Shown here: positions 1 to 9,869 of the stretch, piece after piece
Layout: each line of letters begins with the position of its first letter
Numbering within the stretch: position 1 is the stretch's first letter
Source: Rhizomys pruinosus
Taxonomy: Eukaryota > Chordata > Mammalia > Rodentia > Spalacidae
DNA: 64,000 bases
Assembly: GCA_009823505.1 (NCBI GenBank)
Contig: VZQC01000610.1
Span: 2,159,290 to 2,223,289, forward strand
Direction of reading: 5' to 3'
The notes under the pieces: generated by a model
What the model was told of the DNA's origin: nothing
The model's database searches: none
Seen by the model: only the letters and a program-made list of their open reading frames with translations
Position numbers and translations under genes: made by a program

Positions 1-153
1 TTTTTTTTTTTTTGGTATTTTTGAGACAGGGTCTCCCTTTAGTTCCAGCTAGCCTGGAGCTCCCTATGTAGATCCCTATGTTGAACTCACAGAGATCTGC
101 CTGCCTCTACCTCCCGAATGCTGGGATTTAAGGTGTGCGCCACCACGCCTGGC
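1..153 (-). mobile_element. B1 SINE, antisense
   Basis: The plus strand starts with a T run, followed by the reverse complement of the B1 body (GAGACAGGGTCTCC near the tail, CACCACGCCTGGC at the end). The window edge may cut the tail. It lies in the last intron of GLT1D1. Confidence 0.93.
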
Positions 154-734
154 GAGATCTGTTTCCTTTCAATCAAAGGAAGAGTTGGCCTTGGAGGCCG
201 TTGAGACCAAAAATCTTGCCCTTAGTAAAAAGCTTGCCACTTGGCAGGTGCATAATACACAGGTGTGTAGTGACACCCACGCAGCCACGACCACCCGTAC
301 ACAGATGGGCGGTGACATGTCTGCACAGCCGCAGCCACCTACTTGTCTGTGTGGACACAGAAAGAAGCCATGCCTGCCTTTCCCTCTCCCACACCCCACC
401 ATCTTCAGCTGGAAATAGTGTTGGTGGTGGAACTTGGCCTTTCCCAGTACTCCAGGTGCTTTCTCCTTGCTAGACAGCCAATCAGAAGATTCTTTTCATT
501 TTCTACTTTGTCTCATTTAAGATTTTTTTTTGGAGTTCACATTTTTTTCCTTTAATTTTATATTACTCTAAAATATGAATACATACCCTTCATATATATA
601 CCACAATTACAAAGTCTGAAAATAAGTGGTCAGTAAATTCTAGAGCCTGTTAAGGGATGCACATTATAACAGCACAATTATTTTCAGCTAAAAATTAACA
701 TTAAAGTTGGTCAGCTTGCCTTTCAACTAGGGAT
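154..734. other. intronic DNA, no recognised feature
   Basis: Single-copy-looking sequence that becomes AT-rich after 480. Short open frames on both strands have no recognisable motif. The last 150 bases may be diverged 3' UTR of the L1 that follows. Confidence 0.5.
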
Positions 735-1680
735 TTGGTGCTAGCATCCACAAATGACAGATACCATTGGTCGATTATTTTTCTGGGACTGTGTTACATC
801 ACTTAGCATAATGGCTTCAAGTTCCATCCATTTACCTACAAAGTTCATGATATATTCTTTCCTGCTGCATAGAACTCCATTGTGTAGATGTACCACATTT
901 CCTCTTGGGGGATACTTGGGTTGCTTCCACCTCTTCACTATTGTGAAGAGGGCAGCAACAAACATAGATGTGGATGTATCTCTGTGATAGGATGAGTCTT
1001 GTGGGTATATACCCAGGAGTAGTATGACTGGGTCAGGTAGTAGGCTCATTTTCAGTTTCTTGAGAGTTCTCCACACTGCTGTCCATAGGGGTTGCACAAT
1101 TACAAATGGATCAAAGACGTCAATGTCAAACCCAAAACTCTGAAAATGATAGAAGAAAATGTTGGTAGTAATCGATAAGACATAGGCGTAGGAAAAGACT
1201 TTATAAATCAGACAGCAGTTGAACAAAAATAAGGTCAACAATTGACAAATGGGACCTTATTAAACTCAAGAGCTTCTGTGTAGCAAAAGAAACAATCAAT
1301 GAAGTGAAGAGAAAACCCACAGAGTGGGAGGAAACCTTTACCAGTGATACATCTGAGAGAGCATTAACATCCAGAGTGTATAAACTACTCAAAAAACAAA
1401 GGAACAAGAAAACAAATGACCTACTCAAAAGATGGAGTAAAAAAGCTGAACAGAGACTTCACAAATGAAGAAGTAAAGATGGCTGAGAAACATCTTAAAA
1501 AGTGTTCAACACTGCTAATAATTAAGGAAATGCAAATTAAAACCACCTTAAGATTTCATCTTACTCCAGTAAGACTAGCTATGATCCAGAAAACAAAGGA
1601 TGCCAAAACACTGGAGAGGTTGTGGGGAAGGGGGAACACTCATCCACTGCTGGTGGGAATGCAAACTCGTGCAATCCCTA
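735..1680 (-). mobile_element. L1 fragment with 5' inversion (twin priming)
   Basis: Bases 735 to about 1098 are L1 ORF2 3' end in antisense (GAACTCCATTGTGTAGATG is the complement of a classic L1 stretch). From about 1100 to 1674 the strand flips and ORF2 C-terminal sequence reads in sense. In L1 order the sense block ends exactly where the antisense block begins, both touching GTGCAA. That is the structure twin-primed reverse transcription gives for a minus-strand insertion. Frames in it are broken ORF2 remnants. Confidence 0.82.
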
Positions 1681-1793
1681 ATTATGACATTTTTATACAT
1701 GTATATAATGATCATATTCACTCCTCCTTCACTGATCACTTCCTCTTCCCAACTTTCATTTTTTTGTGTGTGCACATGTGCGCGCGCGCGTGT

Positions 1794-1835
<42 letters not shown>

Positions 1836-2330
1836 CTTCCAAAAAAGGGAGTATGGGTACCTTACCAGTGGTTAAACCACTGAAGAGTATGTCCCTCCCC
1901 TGCCAACATCAAATGGCTATAGTTCTTCCCCTCTCCTGTTAACCATCAAATGGCTATAGATCTGTCCTCTCCTATCAACCATCAACTAGCTGTAGATCTT
2001 CAGGAAGGGTTGAGGCCTCATGGGCCCCTCCCATCTCCATGGCAAACACTGATGGGCCCAGTCTTGTGCAGGCTCTGTGCTGAGAGTTCAAAAAGTGCTG
2101 TTGCCATGCCATGCCTTGATGACAGCTCTCCACAACACTGCACAGTACCCTAGTTCTTACAGTCTTTCTACCCCTTGCAGTGTTCCTTGAACCTTGAGTG
2201 GGGTTGACACAGACGTCCCATTTAGGGTTGAGCCCTCAACAGCCACTTACTCAGCATTGTAACCAGGTAGGAGTCTTTTTTGGTAACACTAACCACTGCA
2301 AATATAAGCTTCAGAGACAGGTTTGGTTGG
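1681..2330 (-). mobile_element. L1 3' UTR, antisense
   Basis: Matches the antisense of the rodent L1 3' UTR seen elsewhere in this window (compare 16016-17660): an ACAGTCTTTCTACCCC motif, then CTTGAGTGGGGTTGACACAG, then CCACTTACTCAGCATT. Contains a (TG)n run. It probably belongs to a different insertion from the inverted L1 beside it. Confidence 0.7.
1764..1833. repeat. (TG)n microsatellite
   Basis: TG/CG dinucleotide run, with a short CGCGCG core near 1782. Confidence 0.95.
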
Positions 2331-2395
2331 ATTAGGAAGACTGGAGAAGCATAACTGATGGTTCTGTGTTTTCCATGGATGTTTCCTCCAAATGC

Positions 2396-2432
<37 letters not shown>

Positions 2433-2450
2433 TGTGTGTGTTTGTATAAT
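2396..2450. repeat. (TG)n microsatellite
   Basis: TG run, slightly interrupted near 2428 and 2440. It sits at the tail end of the B3-type SINE that follows. Confidence 0.93.
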
Positions 2451-2575
2451 GGCACCACATGAGGAGGTCAGAGGACAACTAGCTGGAATTGGTTCTCTGT
2501 TTCTAATGTGTGGGTCCCAGGGATAGAACTCTGCCCATTGAACATGTCTACTGCTCTGAAAGTCCTTTCCTCCAG
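2446..2575 (-). mobile_element. B3-type SINE, antisense
   Basis: AGGTCAGAGGACAACT and GTGTGGGTCCCAGGGATAG are hallmarks of the B3/B2-related family read in antisense. Truncated at its right end, 115 bases before the GLT1D1 exon. Confidence 0.75.
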
Positions 2576-2682
2576 GCTGTGAGGCATTTAGGGAAACCAG
2601 AAGCTGATACAGACATGGCCTTGAGGATGTATTTGCAACTTCCCTTCCTCCCATCACTCACGTGTTTGTCCTCCATTTTCTG

Positions 2683-2690
2683 TTTTGCAG
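2683..2690 (+). promoter_or_regulatory. GLT1D1: splice acceptor of the GLT1D1 terminal exon
   Basis: TTTTGCAG follows a pyrimidine-rich stretch from about 2665. The coding frame opens directly after the AG. Confidence 0.85.
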
Positions 2691-2852
2691 GAGTTCATTC
2701 AGCTGGCAAAGAGACTGGTTAGCGATCCTGCATTGGAGAAGGAAATCGTGGCCAATGGAAGGGAGTATGTGAGGAGACATCATTCTTGGCAGGTGGAAAG
2801 AGATACCTACCAGCACCTCATCAGGAAGCTGGAGACCAGCTGGGCGGATTAA
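2691..2852 (+). CDS. GLT1D1: GLT1D1 last coding exon (C-terminal 53 residues)
   Basis: A pyrimidine-rich tract ending in TTTTGCAG at 2683-2690 forms a strong splice acceptor. The next 162 bases read as 53 codons and a TAA at 2850. The peptide starts [20 protein letters not shown], then [16 protein letters not shown] and LIRKLE. From memory of the family this is the C-terminal tail of glycosyltransferase 1 domain-containing protein 1, a putative GT-B fold, GT4-like enzyme of roughly 350 residues whose substrate is not well defined. The segment is the helical end of the Rossmann-like donor domain, so no catalytic residue is expected here. The exon appears to enter in phase 0. Earlier exons lie before the window. 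The frame is intact with no sign of a pseudogene. The last four residues (TSWAD) are where I expect most variation between species. Confidence 0.87.
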   Translation, partial: EFIQLAKRLVSDPALEKEIVANGREYVRRHHSWQVERDTYQHLIRKLETSWAD

Positions 2853-2879
2853 GTGATGGAGCCTCTGCTGCCACAGCTG

Positions 2880-3260
2880 GCTCAGGGTGGACCACAAGAG
2901 ATGGGAGCCAGTCTTGGGCTAGCCCAGGGTAGACCCCAAGAGATGGGAGCCAGTCTTGGGCTGGCTCAGGGTGGACCCCAAGATATGGGAGCCAGTCTTG
3001 GGCCAGCTCAGGGTGGACCCCAAGAGATGGGAGCCAGTCTTGGGCTGGCCCAGGGTGGACCCCAAGAGATGAGAGCCAGTCTTAGGCTAGCCCAGGGCGG
3101 ACCCCAAGAGATGGGAGCCAGTCTTGGGCTGGCTCAGGGTGGACCCCAAGAGATGAGAGCCAGTCTTAGGCTGGCCCAGGGTGGACCCCAAGAGATGAGA
3201 GCCAGTCTTAGGCTAGCCCAGGGTGGACCCCAAGAGATGGGAGCCAGTCTTGGACCATTG
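2880..3260 (+). repeat. 42-bp x 9 minisatellite in the GLT1D1 3' UTR
   Basis: Nine tandem units of 42 bases, each containing CCCCAAGAGATGGGAGCC or a close variant. Units differ by a few substitutions, giving MGASLG and MRASLR types when translated. The unit is a multiple of three and has no stop in the GLT1D1 frame, so that frame stays open for 139 codons after the TAA. Confidence 0.93.
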
Positions 3261-4144
3261 GAATCATAGAGTCCTTAGCAATACTACATCTACCCCAACC
3301 CTCCAGTGCTGCAGACACAGTCCCACAAATGCTTACAGCTCAGTCCTGGGTGGGCTTATGGCTTGATTCTAAAAGTGTTTATAGCTCAGTCCCAGAAGTG
3401 CTTATAACTCAGTGCTAATGATGGAGGTGCATCTCAGGGACTCTTTTGGGAGAACTAGAAGAACTCCCTTTACAGCTTTCTTATGAACAATAGAAGCTTC
3501 TTTTTAAGCAACCACTGCAGACCCTTGCCCTGTCTGCTGAGTGAACTGTGCCTGTCATTGCCAGTTCATGAAGCAGAAACAAAAAGGTCAGGACTGTCAA
3601 CTATGTGGAGCTGGCAGCATTTTTGATGTGACCGTGACCTGACCTGCAGCCCGTTCCAGGATCCAGATATGTGGGGGCCTAGGCTGTGGCCAGTGTGCTG
3701 ATTGAAGTCCTAGTTCACTCCTCACTGAAGAGATGAACTTGCTTTCCAGAAGAAGACAAGTGTTGAATGGGTCGCAAGCTTCCAGTTAATGGTGGGACTG
3801 ACACCATCCATGACTGTGTGACATTACCAAAGCACAGGGAGGTGGGGGAGCATTTGTATGGGGTCTCCCCACACCAGCATGTGATTCCTCCTGGGCCCTC
3901 CAATAGCTGTGTTCTGGGAGCAAGTCCATTGAGTTCTGAGACCATTGGATACCAGCTAGTGTTTGCTACAATAAGGACACATAAAGGCCACTGGCTCAGC
4001 AAGCACCATGGGGGTGGGGGGCAGAGGAAGGTAGCCATGTGGGAAGTGTTGAAGTTTCTCTGCCTCTGGAGGGAGCTGGGGAGTCAGAATCCTTACTGTC
4101 CTTGTTCCCACTCTGAAGATAGATGCTGGGCCTTTTGCTTTCCT

Positions 4145-4167
4145 AAAAAAAAAAAAAAAAAAAAAAA
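4145..4167 (+). repeat. A homopolymer run
   Basis: Uninterrupted run of about 23 A in the probable 3' UTR. No SINE body precedes it. It could cause internal priming in oligo-dT cDNA. Confidence 0.9.
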
Positions 4168-4659
4168 GCCCAAAGCAGCATCTTGTTTAAAGAGAAGTGG
4201 GCTGGAAACACACTTTGTAAGCTAATGCCTCAGGGATGAGAGCACCCCACTTTGATTCCAGATCATGTAATTCAGCATTCCATTCTGTTCCTCAGATGCA
4301 GCCACCCGCCGGTACCAGGCTTCTCCAAGCATGGCGGGCTGGCAGAGCAATGTCCCCCTGCTGTGGCCCCTAAGTTGTGCTGGGGTCTTGCTTCTCTGGG
4401 CACAGGGAGAGGGAGGGAGAGATGGAGCCCGAATCCTAAGGGCAGTTCTTTGAGCCTGGAGTTCAGTGCCGTTTAAGAAAGGCCCTTGGAAGTCCAGAGT
4501 CACTGCTGTTTCCAAAGCAGGATTGGCTGCAGTAACATGTCTCCTCTTTGCCTGGGGACACCATCGGCTGCCTGATCTCCCGTGCCAGTATCACCAAGCT
4601 CCATCTTCTGTAAAGTGCACACGTACCATGTACTTTGGGGAAAGGAGGGTTCTTAAATC

Positions 4660-4665
4660 AATAAA
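4660..4665 (+). terminator. GLT1D1: polyadenylation signal AATAAA
   Basis: AATAAA followed by GTGTGTC, with CA dinucleotides 10-17 bases downstream as possible cleavage sites. It is the first canonical signal after the stop in non-repeat sequence. The next AATAAA (near 5037) is inside a B2 SINE. Confidence 0.6.
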
Positions 4666-4873
4666 GTGTGTCACCATCAGCCATACGAAACAAACTGCTA
4701 TTCATTTACAGGGGCACCTCCTGCAGGAAGCAACTCCTCCCACACGTGCTTCCTGAGGAGGGAAACATTGGTTCTGGAGTGTCTGACCAGAGTGGTTTAA
4801 CATGTAGCCTTGCTGTTATACTAAAGCGTGACAGTTGGTTTTCCCTTGCTGTAACCAACTATAAAGAGAAGTT

Positions 4874-5066
4874 TCTGGGGGTTGGAGAAATGACTCAGTG
4901 AGAGTCCTGGCTGCTTTTGCAGAGGACCTGGGTTTGAATCCCAGCACCCACATAGCAGCAAACAGCAATCTATATCTCCAGTTCCAGAGGATCCAACACC
5001 CACTTATGACTTGCATGAGCATTGCATGACACATGAAATAAAGATTTTTAAAAAAATATTTTTTTA
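4874..5066 (+). mobile_element. B2 SINE, older copy
   Basis: GGGGTTGGAGAAATGACTCA (A-box region), GGTTTGAATCCCAGCACCCA (B-box region) and an AATAAAGATTTTTAAAA tail. Diverged 3' half. Confidence 0.88.
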
Positions 5067-5330
5067 ATGGAGAAGCGTCTGTTGGCTCACAGTTTGGAGG
5101 TTTTAGTCCTTCCTGGTTGGCCCCATTGCTTTGCTTTTGTGGTAAAGAAGCACATTTTATGGGAATGACAGCAAAACCACTCTCTACATGTGTAGGAAGT
5201 GAAAGAAAGAAGAGACCTATGTCCCAAACTCACCAAGGGCAGACCCCCTATAGCATCAAGGACTCCCGGTAGGCCCCTATTAGAGGTTCCATCCATCAGC
5301 TCTGGCAGCATCCTGGAGGGGGTATGAAAG

Positions 5331-5452
5331 AAACTATCCCTTATACAGATGCCTAGGGGAGGGTGTCACTTAAACTATCCTTATACAGATGCCTAAGGGG
5401 AGGGTGTCACTTAAACTATCCTTATACAGATGCCTAGGGGAGGGCGTCACTT
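5331..5452. repeat. 40/41-bp x 3 tandem repeat
   Basis: Three units, each starting AAACTATCC and containing TTATACAGATGCCTA and GTCACTT. They differ by single-base indels and one substitution. Confidence 0.93.
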
Positions 5453-5775
5453 AAAATGTGAGCTGTGAGAGTGACAGTGTTCTAGATGGTTTTGGCTTTG
5501 TGTTCTTCTGTAGCTTTGATATACAGACATTTGGTGTTTTGCTTTCAGTTTGCTGGATACAACTTCAAGGGACTCAGCACATTTCAGAGAGAGAGCAGAT
5601 AACATCAGCTTCAGATATGGGGAGACACCTGTACTGTTAGTATAAATGATGCTTGAAAGTAAGCCTTTGTGTGGGAAAAGTACTGTTTCACTGGGCTCAG
5701 TGTCTGGCAAGTGGTGCTTATGGCTCCTTTTGAACTATATCCATCCCCTTCCCCAATGCTCACCAAGAGGGTTTA

Positions 5776-6029
5776 AAATTTTTTATTTTTTTTTAAATTT
5801 TATTTATTTCTGTATGTGTATGAATGTACTGTCTGCATGCAGGTCTGTGCACCCATGTCGTGCAATGCTGCAGAGGTCAGAAGAGGGTGTCAGATTCCCC
5901 TGGTACTGGAGTTCTCCTGGAATTGGAGTTTCAGACGGTTCTCGGCTGCCATGTGGGTGCTGGGGATCGAACCCGGGTCCTCTGCAAGAGTGGTCGGCGC
6001 TCTTAACCGCCAGGCCATCTCTCCAGCCC
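5776..6029 (-). mobile_element. B2 SINE (17-bp duplication type), antisense
   Basis: Antisense B2 from a T-rich tail to GGCCATCTCTCCAGCCC. Carries the doubled GGAACTGGAGTTCTCC block. The target duplication TAAAATTTTTT occurs on both sides. It inserted into the B3-type SINE or its flank. Confidence 0.93.
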
Positions 6030-6045
6030 TAAAATTTTTTTTTAA

Positions 6046-6221
6046 TTAATTTTGTGCGTGTATGTGAAGAGGAGGACCCACATGCCATGGCCTGCGTGTA
6101 GCAGTCAGGGCACAACTTTCAGGATTTATTTCTCTCCTTCCACAATGTGTATTCCATGGATTGAGCTCAGGTTAGGCTTGGCAGCAAGAACCTTTACCCG
6201 CTGACCCATCGTGCTAGCCCA
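6046..6221 (-). mobile_element. B3-type SINE, antisense
   Basis: GTGCGTGTATGTGAAGAGG at the left and GACCCATCGTGCTAGCCC at the right match the antisense of a diverged B3. Lies directly beside the B2 at 5776-6029. Confidence 0.75.
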
Positions 6222-6761
6222 GGGACTGTGTGGCTGCCGTTTTGAGTGGACTTGTGCCATGCATTGGTGTGGGTCTCTGTGTGAGACACCCTTACCACAC
6301 AGGCCCAGGAGGGAGGTTTGCAAAGGTTTGAACACTTAACAGGTACTTCGGCTTCAAGTCTCTATCACTGTGGAAGCAGCCTAGGCAGAACTGCTTCCCA
6401 TCACTGTATAACCTCCTTCCTAGAAGGACTCCTGCTGGTTGAACTCACACCCCCCACACCCCACTCCACTCATTCGTCTACTGCTCCTTTGAGCCAGGCC
6501 AGGCCTCTGCCTGGTTTGCGTTGCTATGGCAGAACATGGCAGCTGGCTAATGTACCAGCAGCTGCATTCAGCCAAAGCCTGAATTCACGATCCTGTGGTG
6601 GAAGAATAGAGGTGGAGAGACAGAGAGCCCACACAGGAGGGGCTGACCTTGTGCTTTTATAAGAAACCCTCTAAACCCCCCAACCTCCCCCCACCCCATC
6701 TGCAACATCTGAATGAGGGAGTGGCCCTATGACTCATCACCACTGAATCGAGATTCTAACA
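6222..6761. other. no recognised feature
   Basis: Single-copy-looking DNA with a short C-rich patch near 6670-6700. The plus frame at 6318-6662 has no recognised motif. Confidence 0.45.
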
Positions 6762-6918
6762 CATGGGTGTGGCGGTGTACACTTACAGTATCAGATCTTG
6801 ATAGAGGAGGCAGGAGGATTAGGAGTTCAAAGTCAACTTTGGCTGCATGGGGAGTTCCAGGCAAGCCTGGATTGTCTGTTTCACATTATTTCTGTTTGAG
6901 ACTCTGTCACAAAAGCCC
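6762..6918 (+). mobile_element. old B1-type SINE
   Basis: GGGTGTGGCGGTGTACACTT, GGAGGCAGGAGGATTAGGAG and GACTCTGTCACAAAAG follow B1 order with many substitutions. Confidence 0.7.
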
Positions 6919-7334
6919 CCCACCCCAAATATTTCAACACCTGAACTTTGGGGATGCAGACTCCTGCTGGTTTCCAGCGAACCTCTAGCTATCCCCCCCC
7001 TTCCCTCTCCTTTCCTCCATCTTTACCTCCCCCATCACAGTCTTACTTCATGTTTCTTATCCTAACTATCCTTTGGAGAGCCAAAAGGCCCAAGCAAGCT
7101 GGCACGCAAGGAGACTTCAACCCACTCTAGTCTTTACCAGGATGGCCGCTCAAAGCAGTGGTTCCCAACCTTTGAACAGTCTGTACTCAATGGGCTTTTC
7201 AGACCAAAGCTTCAGATGGCCTGGGAGAGCAGTGTGGGCTCCCTGAAGCCCCAAAGCACAGCTTGACATGACCACTACTGACTCACAAGTCTGAACAGGG
7301 ACCAGGCTATATATACATACGTAACTTGTTATTT

Positions 7335-7488
7335 TGGCCAGGTGTGGAGGCACATGCCTTTATTAATCTCAGCACTTGGAAGGCAGAGGCAGGCAGATCT
7401 CTGTGAGTTCCAGGGCAGCCTAGTCTACATAGTGTGTTACAGGCCACCAAGGGCTACATAGGAAGACCGTGTCTCAATTTTTTTTTTT
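7335..7488 (+). mobile_element. B1 SINE
   Basis: Starts GGCCAGGTGTGGAGGCACAT and ends ACCGTGTCTCAA with a T/A-rich tail. Directly abuts a second B1 in the same orientation. Confidence 0.88.
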
Positions 7489-7622
7489 CCATGTGCAGTG
7501 GCCCATGCCTTTAATCCCAGCCCGTGGGCAGCAGAGGGAGGTGGATCTGTGAGATTGAGGCCAGCCTGGTCCAGGTAGTGACTTCCAGGAAGGTTGGGAC
7601 TAGGCAGACCCTGTCAAAAAGA
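7489..7622 (+). mobile_element. B1 SINE, second of a head-to-tail pair
   Basis: CATGTGCAGTGGCCCATGCC through GACCCTGTCAAAAAG. More diverged than its neighbour, so they are probably independent insertions. Confidence 0.8.
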
Positions 7623-7629
7623 TATTTAT

Positions 7630-8062
7630 TATTACTGCGGTGTGTATGTATTTATGTATGTATGTATATGTGCACATGTATACTGTGGTGAGTGTGTAAA
7701 GGCTAGAGAACAACTTTTGAGAGTCAGTTCTTCCACTGTGGCTTCTATGGACTGAACTCAAGTTGTTCAGCTTGCACAGCAAGCACTTTTTAAAAAATTT
7801 TATTTATTTATTTATGTGTATGAGTGTACTGTCTGCATGTAGGTTTGTGCACCCGTGTCATGCAATGCCGCGGAGGTCAGAAGAGGGTCTCGGATTCCCC
7901 TGGAACTGGAGTTCTCCTGGAATTGGATTTATAGACGGTTCTTAGCCACCATGTGGGTGCTGAGGATCGAACCCGGGTCCTCTGCAAGAGCAGTCAGTGC
8001 TCTTAACCGCTAGGCTATCTCTCCAGCCCCATAGCAAGCACTTTTATGCACTAAACTATGTC
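7630..8062 (-). mobile_element. B3/B4-type SINE, antisense, split by a B2
   Basis: GAGAACAACTTTTGAGAGTCA and ATGGACTGAACTCAAG mark an antisense B3-like body. It is interrupted at 7792 by a B2 and resumes after it. Confidence 0.65.
7792..8032 (-). mobile_element. B2 SINE (duplication type), nested, antisense
   Basis: Full antisense B2 flanked by the target duplication AGCAAGCACTTTT (7779-7791 and 8033-8045). Confidence 0.94.
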
Positions 8063-8164
8063 AGTGGTGCAGGGACCAGGGTCTGATGAAAAGCAAGGAC
8101 ATTCCAAGAAAAGGCTGAACTGTGATTTGTACCAAAGGGTGAATCTCCCCATTAAGCAGACAGA

Positions 8165-8167
<3 letters not shown>

Positions 8168-8218
<51 letters not shown>
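8168..8218. repeat. (CT)n microsatellite
   Basis: Pure CT run of about 25 units ending in TTTTT. Confidence 0.97.
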
Positions 8219-8221
<3 letters not shown>

Positions 8222-8881
8222 CTGAATAAGTCTCTTACATTGAGCAAAGAATTTATGCAGGTGTAGTGTCATTGAAATCATGAACAAAGAACCAAGAAAT
8301 ACTTCACGCAAACAATAGGGAATAACCAGGGTGCCGGGGCCCCGGGATGCTCCTCAGAGCGCCTCTGCTCTGCCGCCCTGTCCTCTGCCTAGCGTGGCTT
8401 CTGCATGTTTTCCTCCCTCTGTTGGCTTTGGTCGCTCATGCATCAGTTCCAGGCTTCCAGCTCTTCACAGGCTTCGGTTAGCTCTCTCATTGCTAGCATG
8501 AAATGCTCAACAGAAGCAACTCACCTGAGGACAAGCTTTGGCTCCTGCCATCAGGGGATACAGTCTTTAGGCAGAGAAGACAATGGCTGGACCGGCTGTC
8601 TGGGGCAGTGCCTGGTGCTGCAGCTCATTCACGTGTTGGATGATCAGGGAGCAGAAAGCTGGGGCAGGAAGCTGTGCCAGGCTTTCACCCTCAAAAAGTG
8701 TGCTGCCAGTGGCCATGCCTCGCACCCTAAGGTTCCACAGGCTTCTCAGACAACACCACCAGCTGGGAACTAAGCGCTCAAATACCTTAGCACTCCACAA
8801 CCTCTATTTTGTTGATCTTAGCAAGTCTGCCTCTTGCCCAACCTGCGTTCTGATTTTCAGGACCTTTCCATCAAGATAGCA
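8222..8881. other. single-copy DNA with a CpG-rich patch
   Basis: Bases 8330-8395 are GC- and CpG-rich (GGGGCCCCGGG core), unlike the surroundings. Open frames span 8405-8773 on plus and 8567-8800 on minus. I do not recognise either product. It could be an old retrocopy on the minus strand whose A tail turned into the adjacent GA/CT run, but that is speculative. Confidence 0.35.
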
Positions 8882-9105
8882 TTTTATTTCATTTATTTAT
8901 TTTTATTTATGTGTATACATGTGAGGCTCTAGGAGTTTATGTGCACCGTGAGCATACAGGAGCCCACAGAGGTCAGGAAAAGGAGTCAGGTACTTTGGAA
9001 CTAGAGTTATAGGTAATTGTGAGCTGTCGTGTGGGTTCTGGAAACCAAACCTAGGTCCTCTGCAAGAGCAATAAGCCTTCTTAACCACTGGGCCATCTTT
9101 CTGTT
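8882..9105 (-). mobile_element. B3-type SINE, antisense
   Basis: TTATTTATGTGTATACATGTG tail region, CACAGAGGTCAGGAAAAGG, then TTAACCACTGGGCCATCTTTC. Confidence 0.8.
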
Positions 9106-9194
9106 TCAAATGGACGGACTTGACAGGGATCTGGAACGGGAGGATGCTGGCAGGGTTGTGTTTGATGACAACAGACAGAAAAATCCAGAGCAGG

Positions 9195-9300
9195 GACTGG
9201 GGAGATCGTTCAGTATGTAAGAGTGCTTGCTGGTCAAGCACGAGGATCTGAGTTCAGATCCTGGCGTGGCCAGGTGTGGCCACTATTGCATGCCTTCTCC
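9195..9300 (+). mobile_element. B3/B4-type SINE, 5' part
   Basis: CAGGGACTGGGGAGATCGTTC and GAGGATCTGAGTTCAGATCC are the tRNA-derived head. The 3' half is not recognisable. Confidence 0.65.
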
Positions 9301-9699
9301 TGGGGATCTGAAGAAATGTCTACTCACCCCAGAGAAAGAACTGATGACAGACCAAAGAAATGGTTCTGGCTAAGTTTGACTTGGTAAAACAATGAGCTTG
9401 TTGAGGGACTTACAGGAGAGTGGGTGAAGGGCCTGTGGATACCTCAGGCAGCTGTGTCACTGAGAAGCCCAGCCCAGCCCCGGTGCATGCAGTGTAGGTA
9501 GCTGTTCATGTTGGAGAATCCCTTCTCTCAGAAGCCCTTACTCATAATCTTGGGAGTGGAGGAGACTTGTGAATCTCATCCATTTTGGAGACTTCATGAG
9601 ACTTGTGATCTGTTTACTTCTGGAATCTTAAGGCTCTCCCTCCAGGATGGAATATTTCAGTTCAGAGGAAATTGCTATCTGAGAGCTATCTGTGCATGT

Positions 9700-9805
9700 C
9701 TATAAATCCAATGCTGGCTGCCAGACTAGCTCCAGGTTCAGTGAGAGACCCTGTCTCAAAGGGGTGGGATGTCTATGTCCTCTGGCCTCTGCAAGTATTA
9801 CTCAT

Positions 9806-9851
<46 letters not shown>
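9700..9851 (+). mobile_element. RSINE1/B4 3' end with (CA)n tail
   Basis: GAGAGACCCTGTCTCAAAGG then CCTCTGGCCTCTGCAAG then a pure CA run at 9806-9851, the usual RSINE1 3' arrangement. Confidence 0.7.
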
Positions 9852-9854
<3 letters not shown>

Positions 9855-9869
9855 CCCCTCACAAAAACC

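Larger units (their letters stand above)
2853..4685 (+). other. GLT1D1: probable GLT1D1 3' UTR
   Basis: Sequence runs from the TAA to a canonical AATAAA at 4660 without any SINE or L1 insertion, although the flanks on both sides are crowded with them. That fits purifying constraint on a transcribed 3' UTR. It holds the 42-bp repeat array (2880-3260) and a pure A run (4145-4167). The first SINE after it begins at about 4874. The extent is inferred, as no transcript evidence is available. Confidence 0.6.

Noticed and set aside
741..1241. 166-codon minus frame
   Set aside because: L1 ORF2 remnant crossing the inversion junction.
1416..1835. 139-codon plus frame
   Set aside because: It is the C-terminal part of L1 ORF2 running into a (TG)n repeat.
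5037..5042. GLT1D1 polyadenylation signal
   Set aside because: This AATAAA is within the tail of a B2 SINE, downstream of a better signal at 4660.
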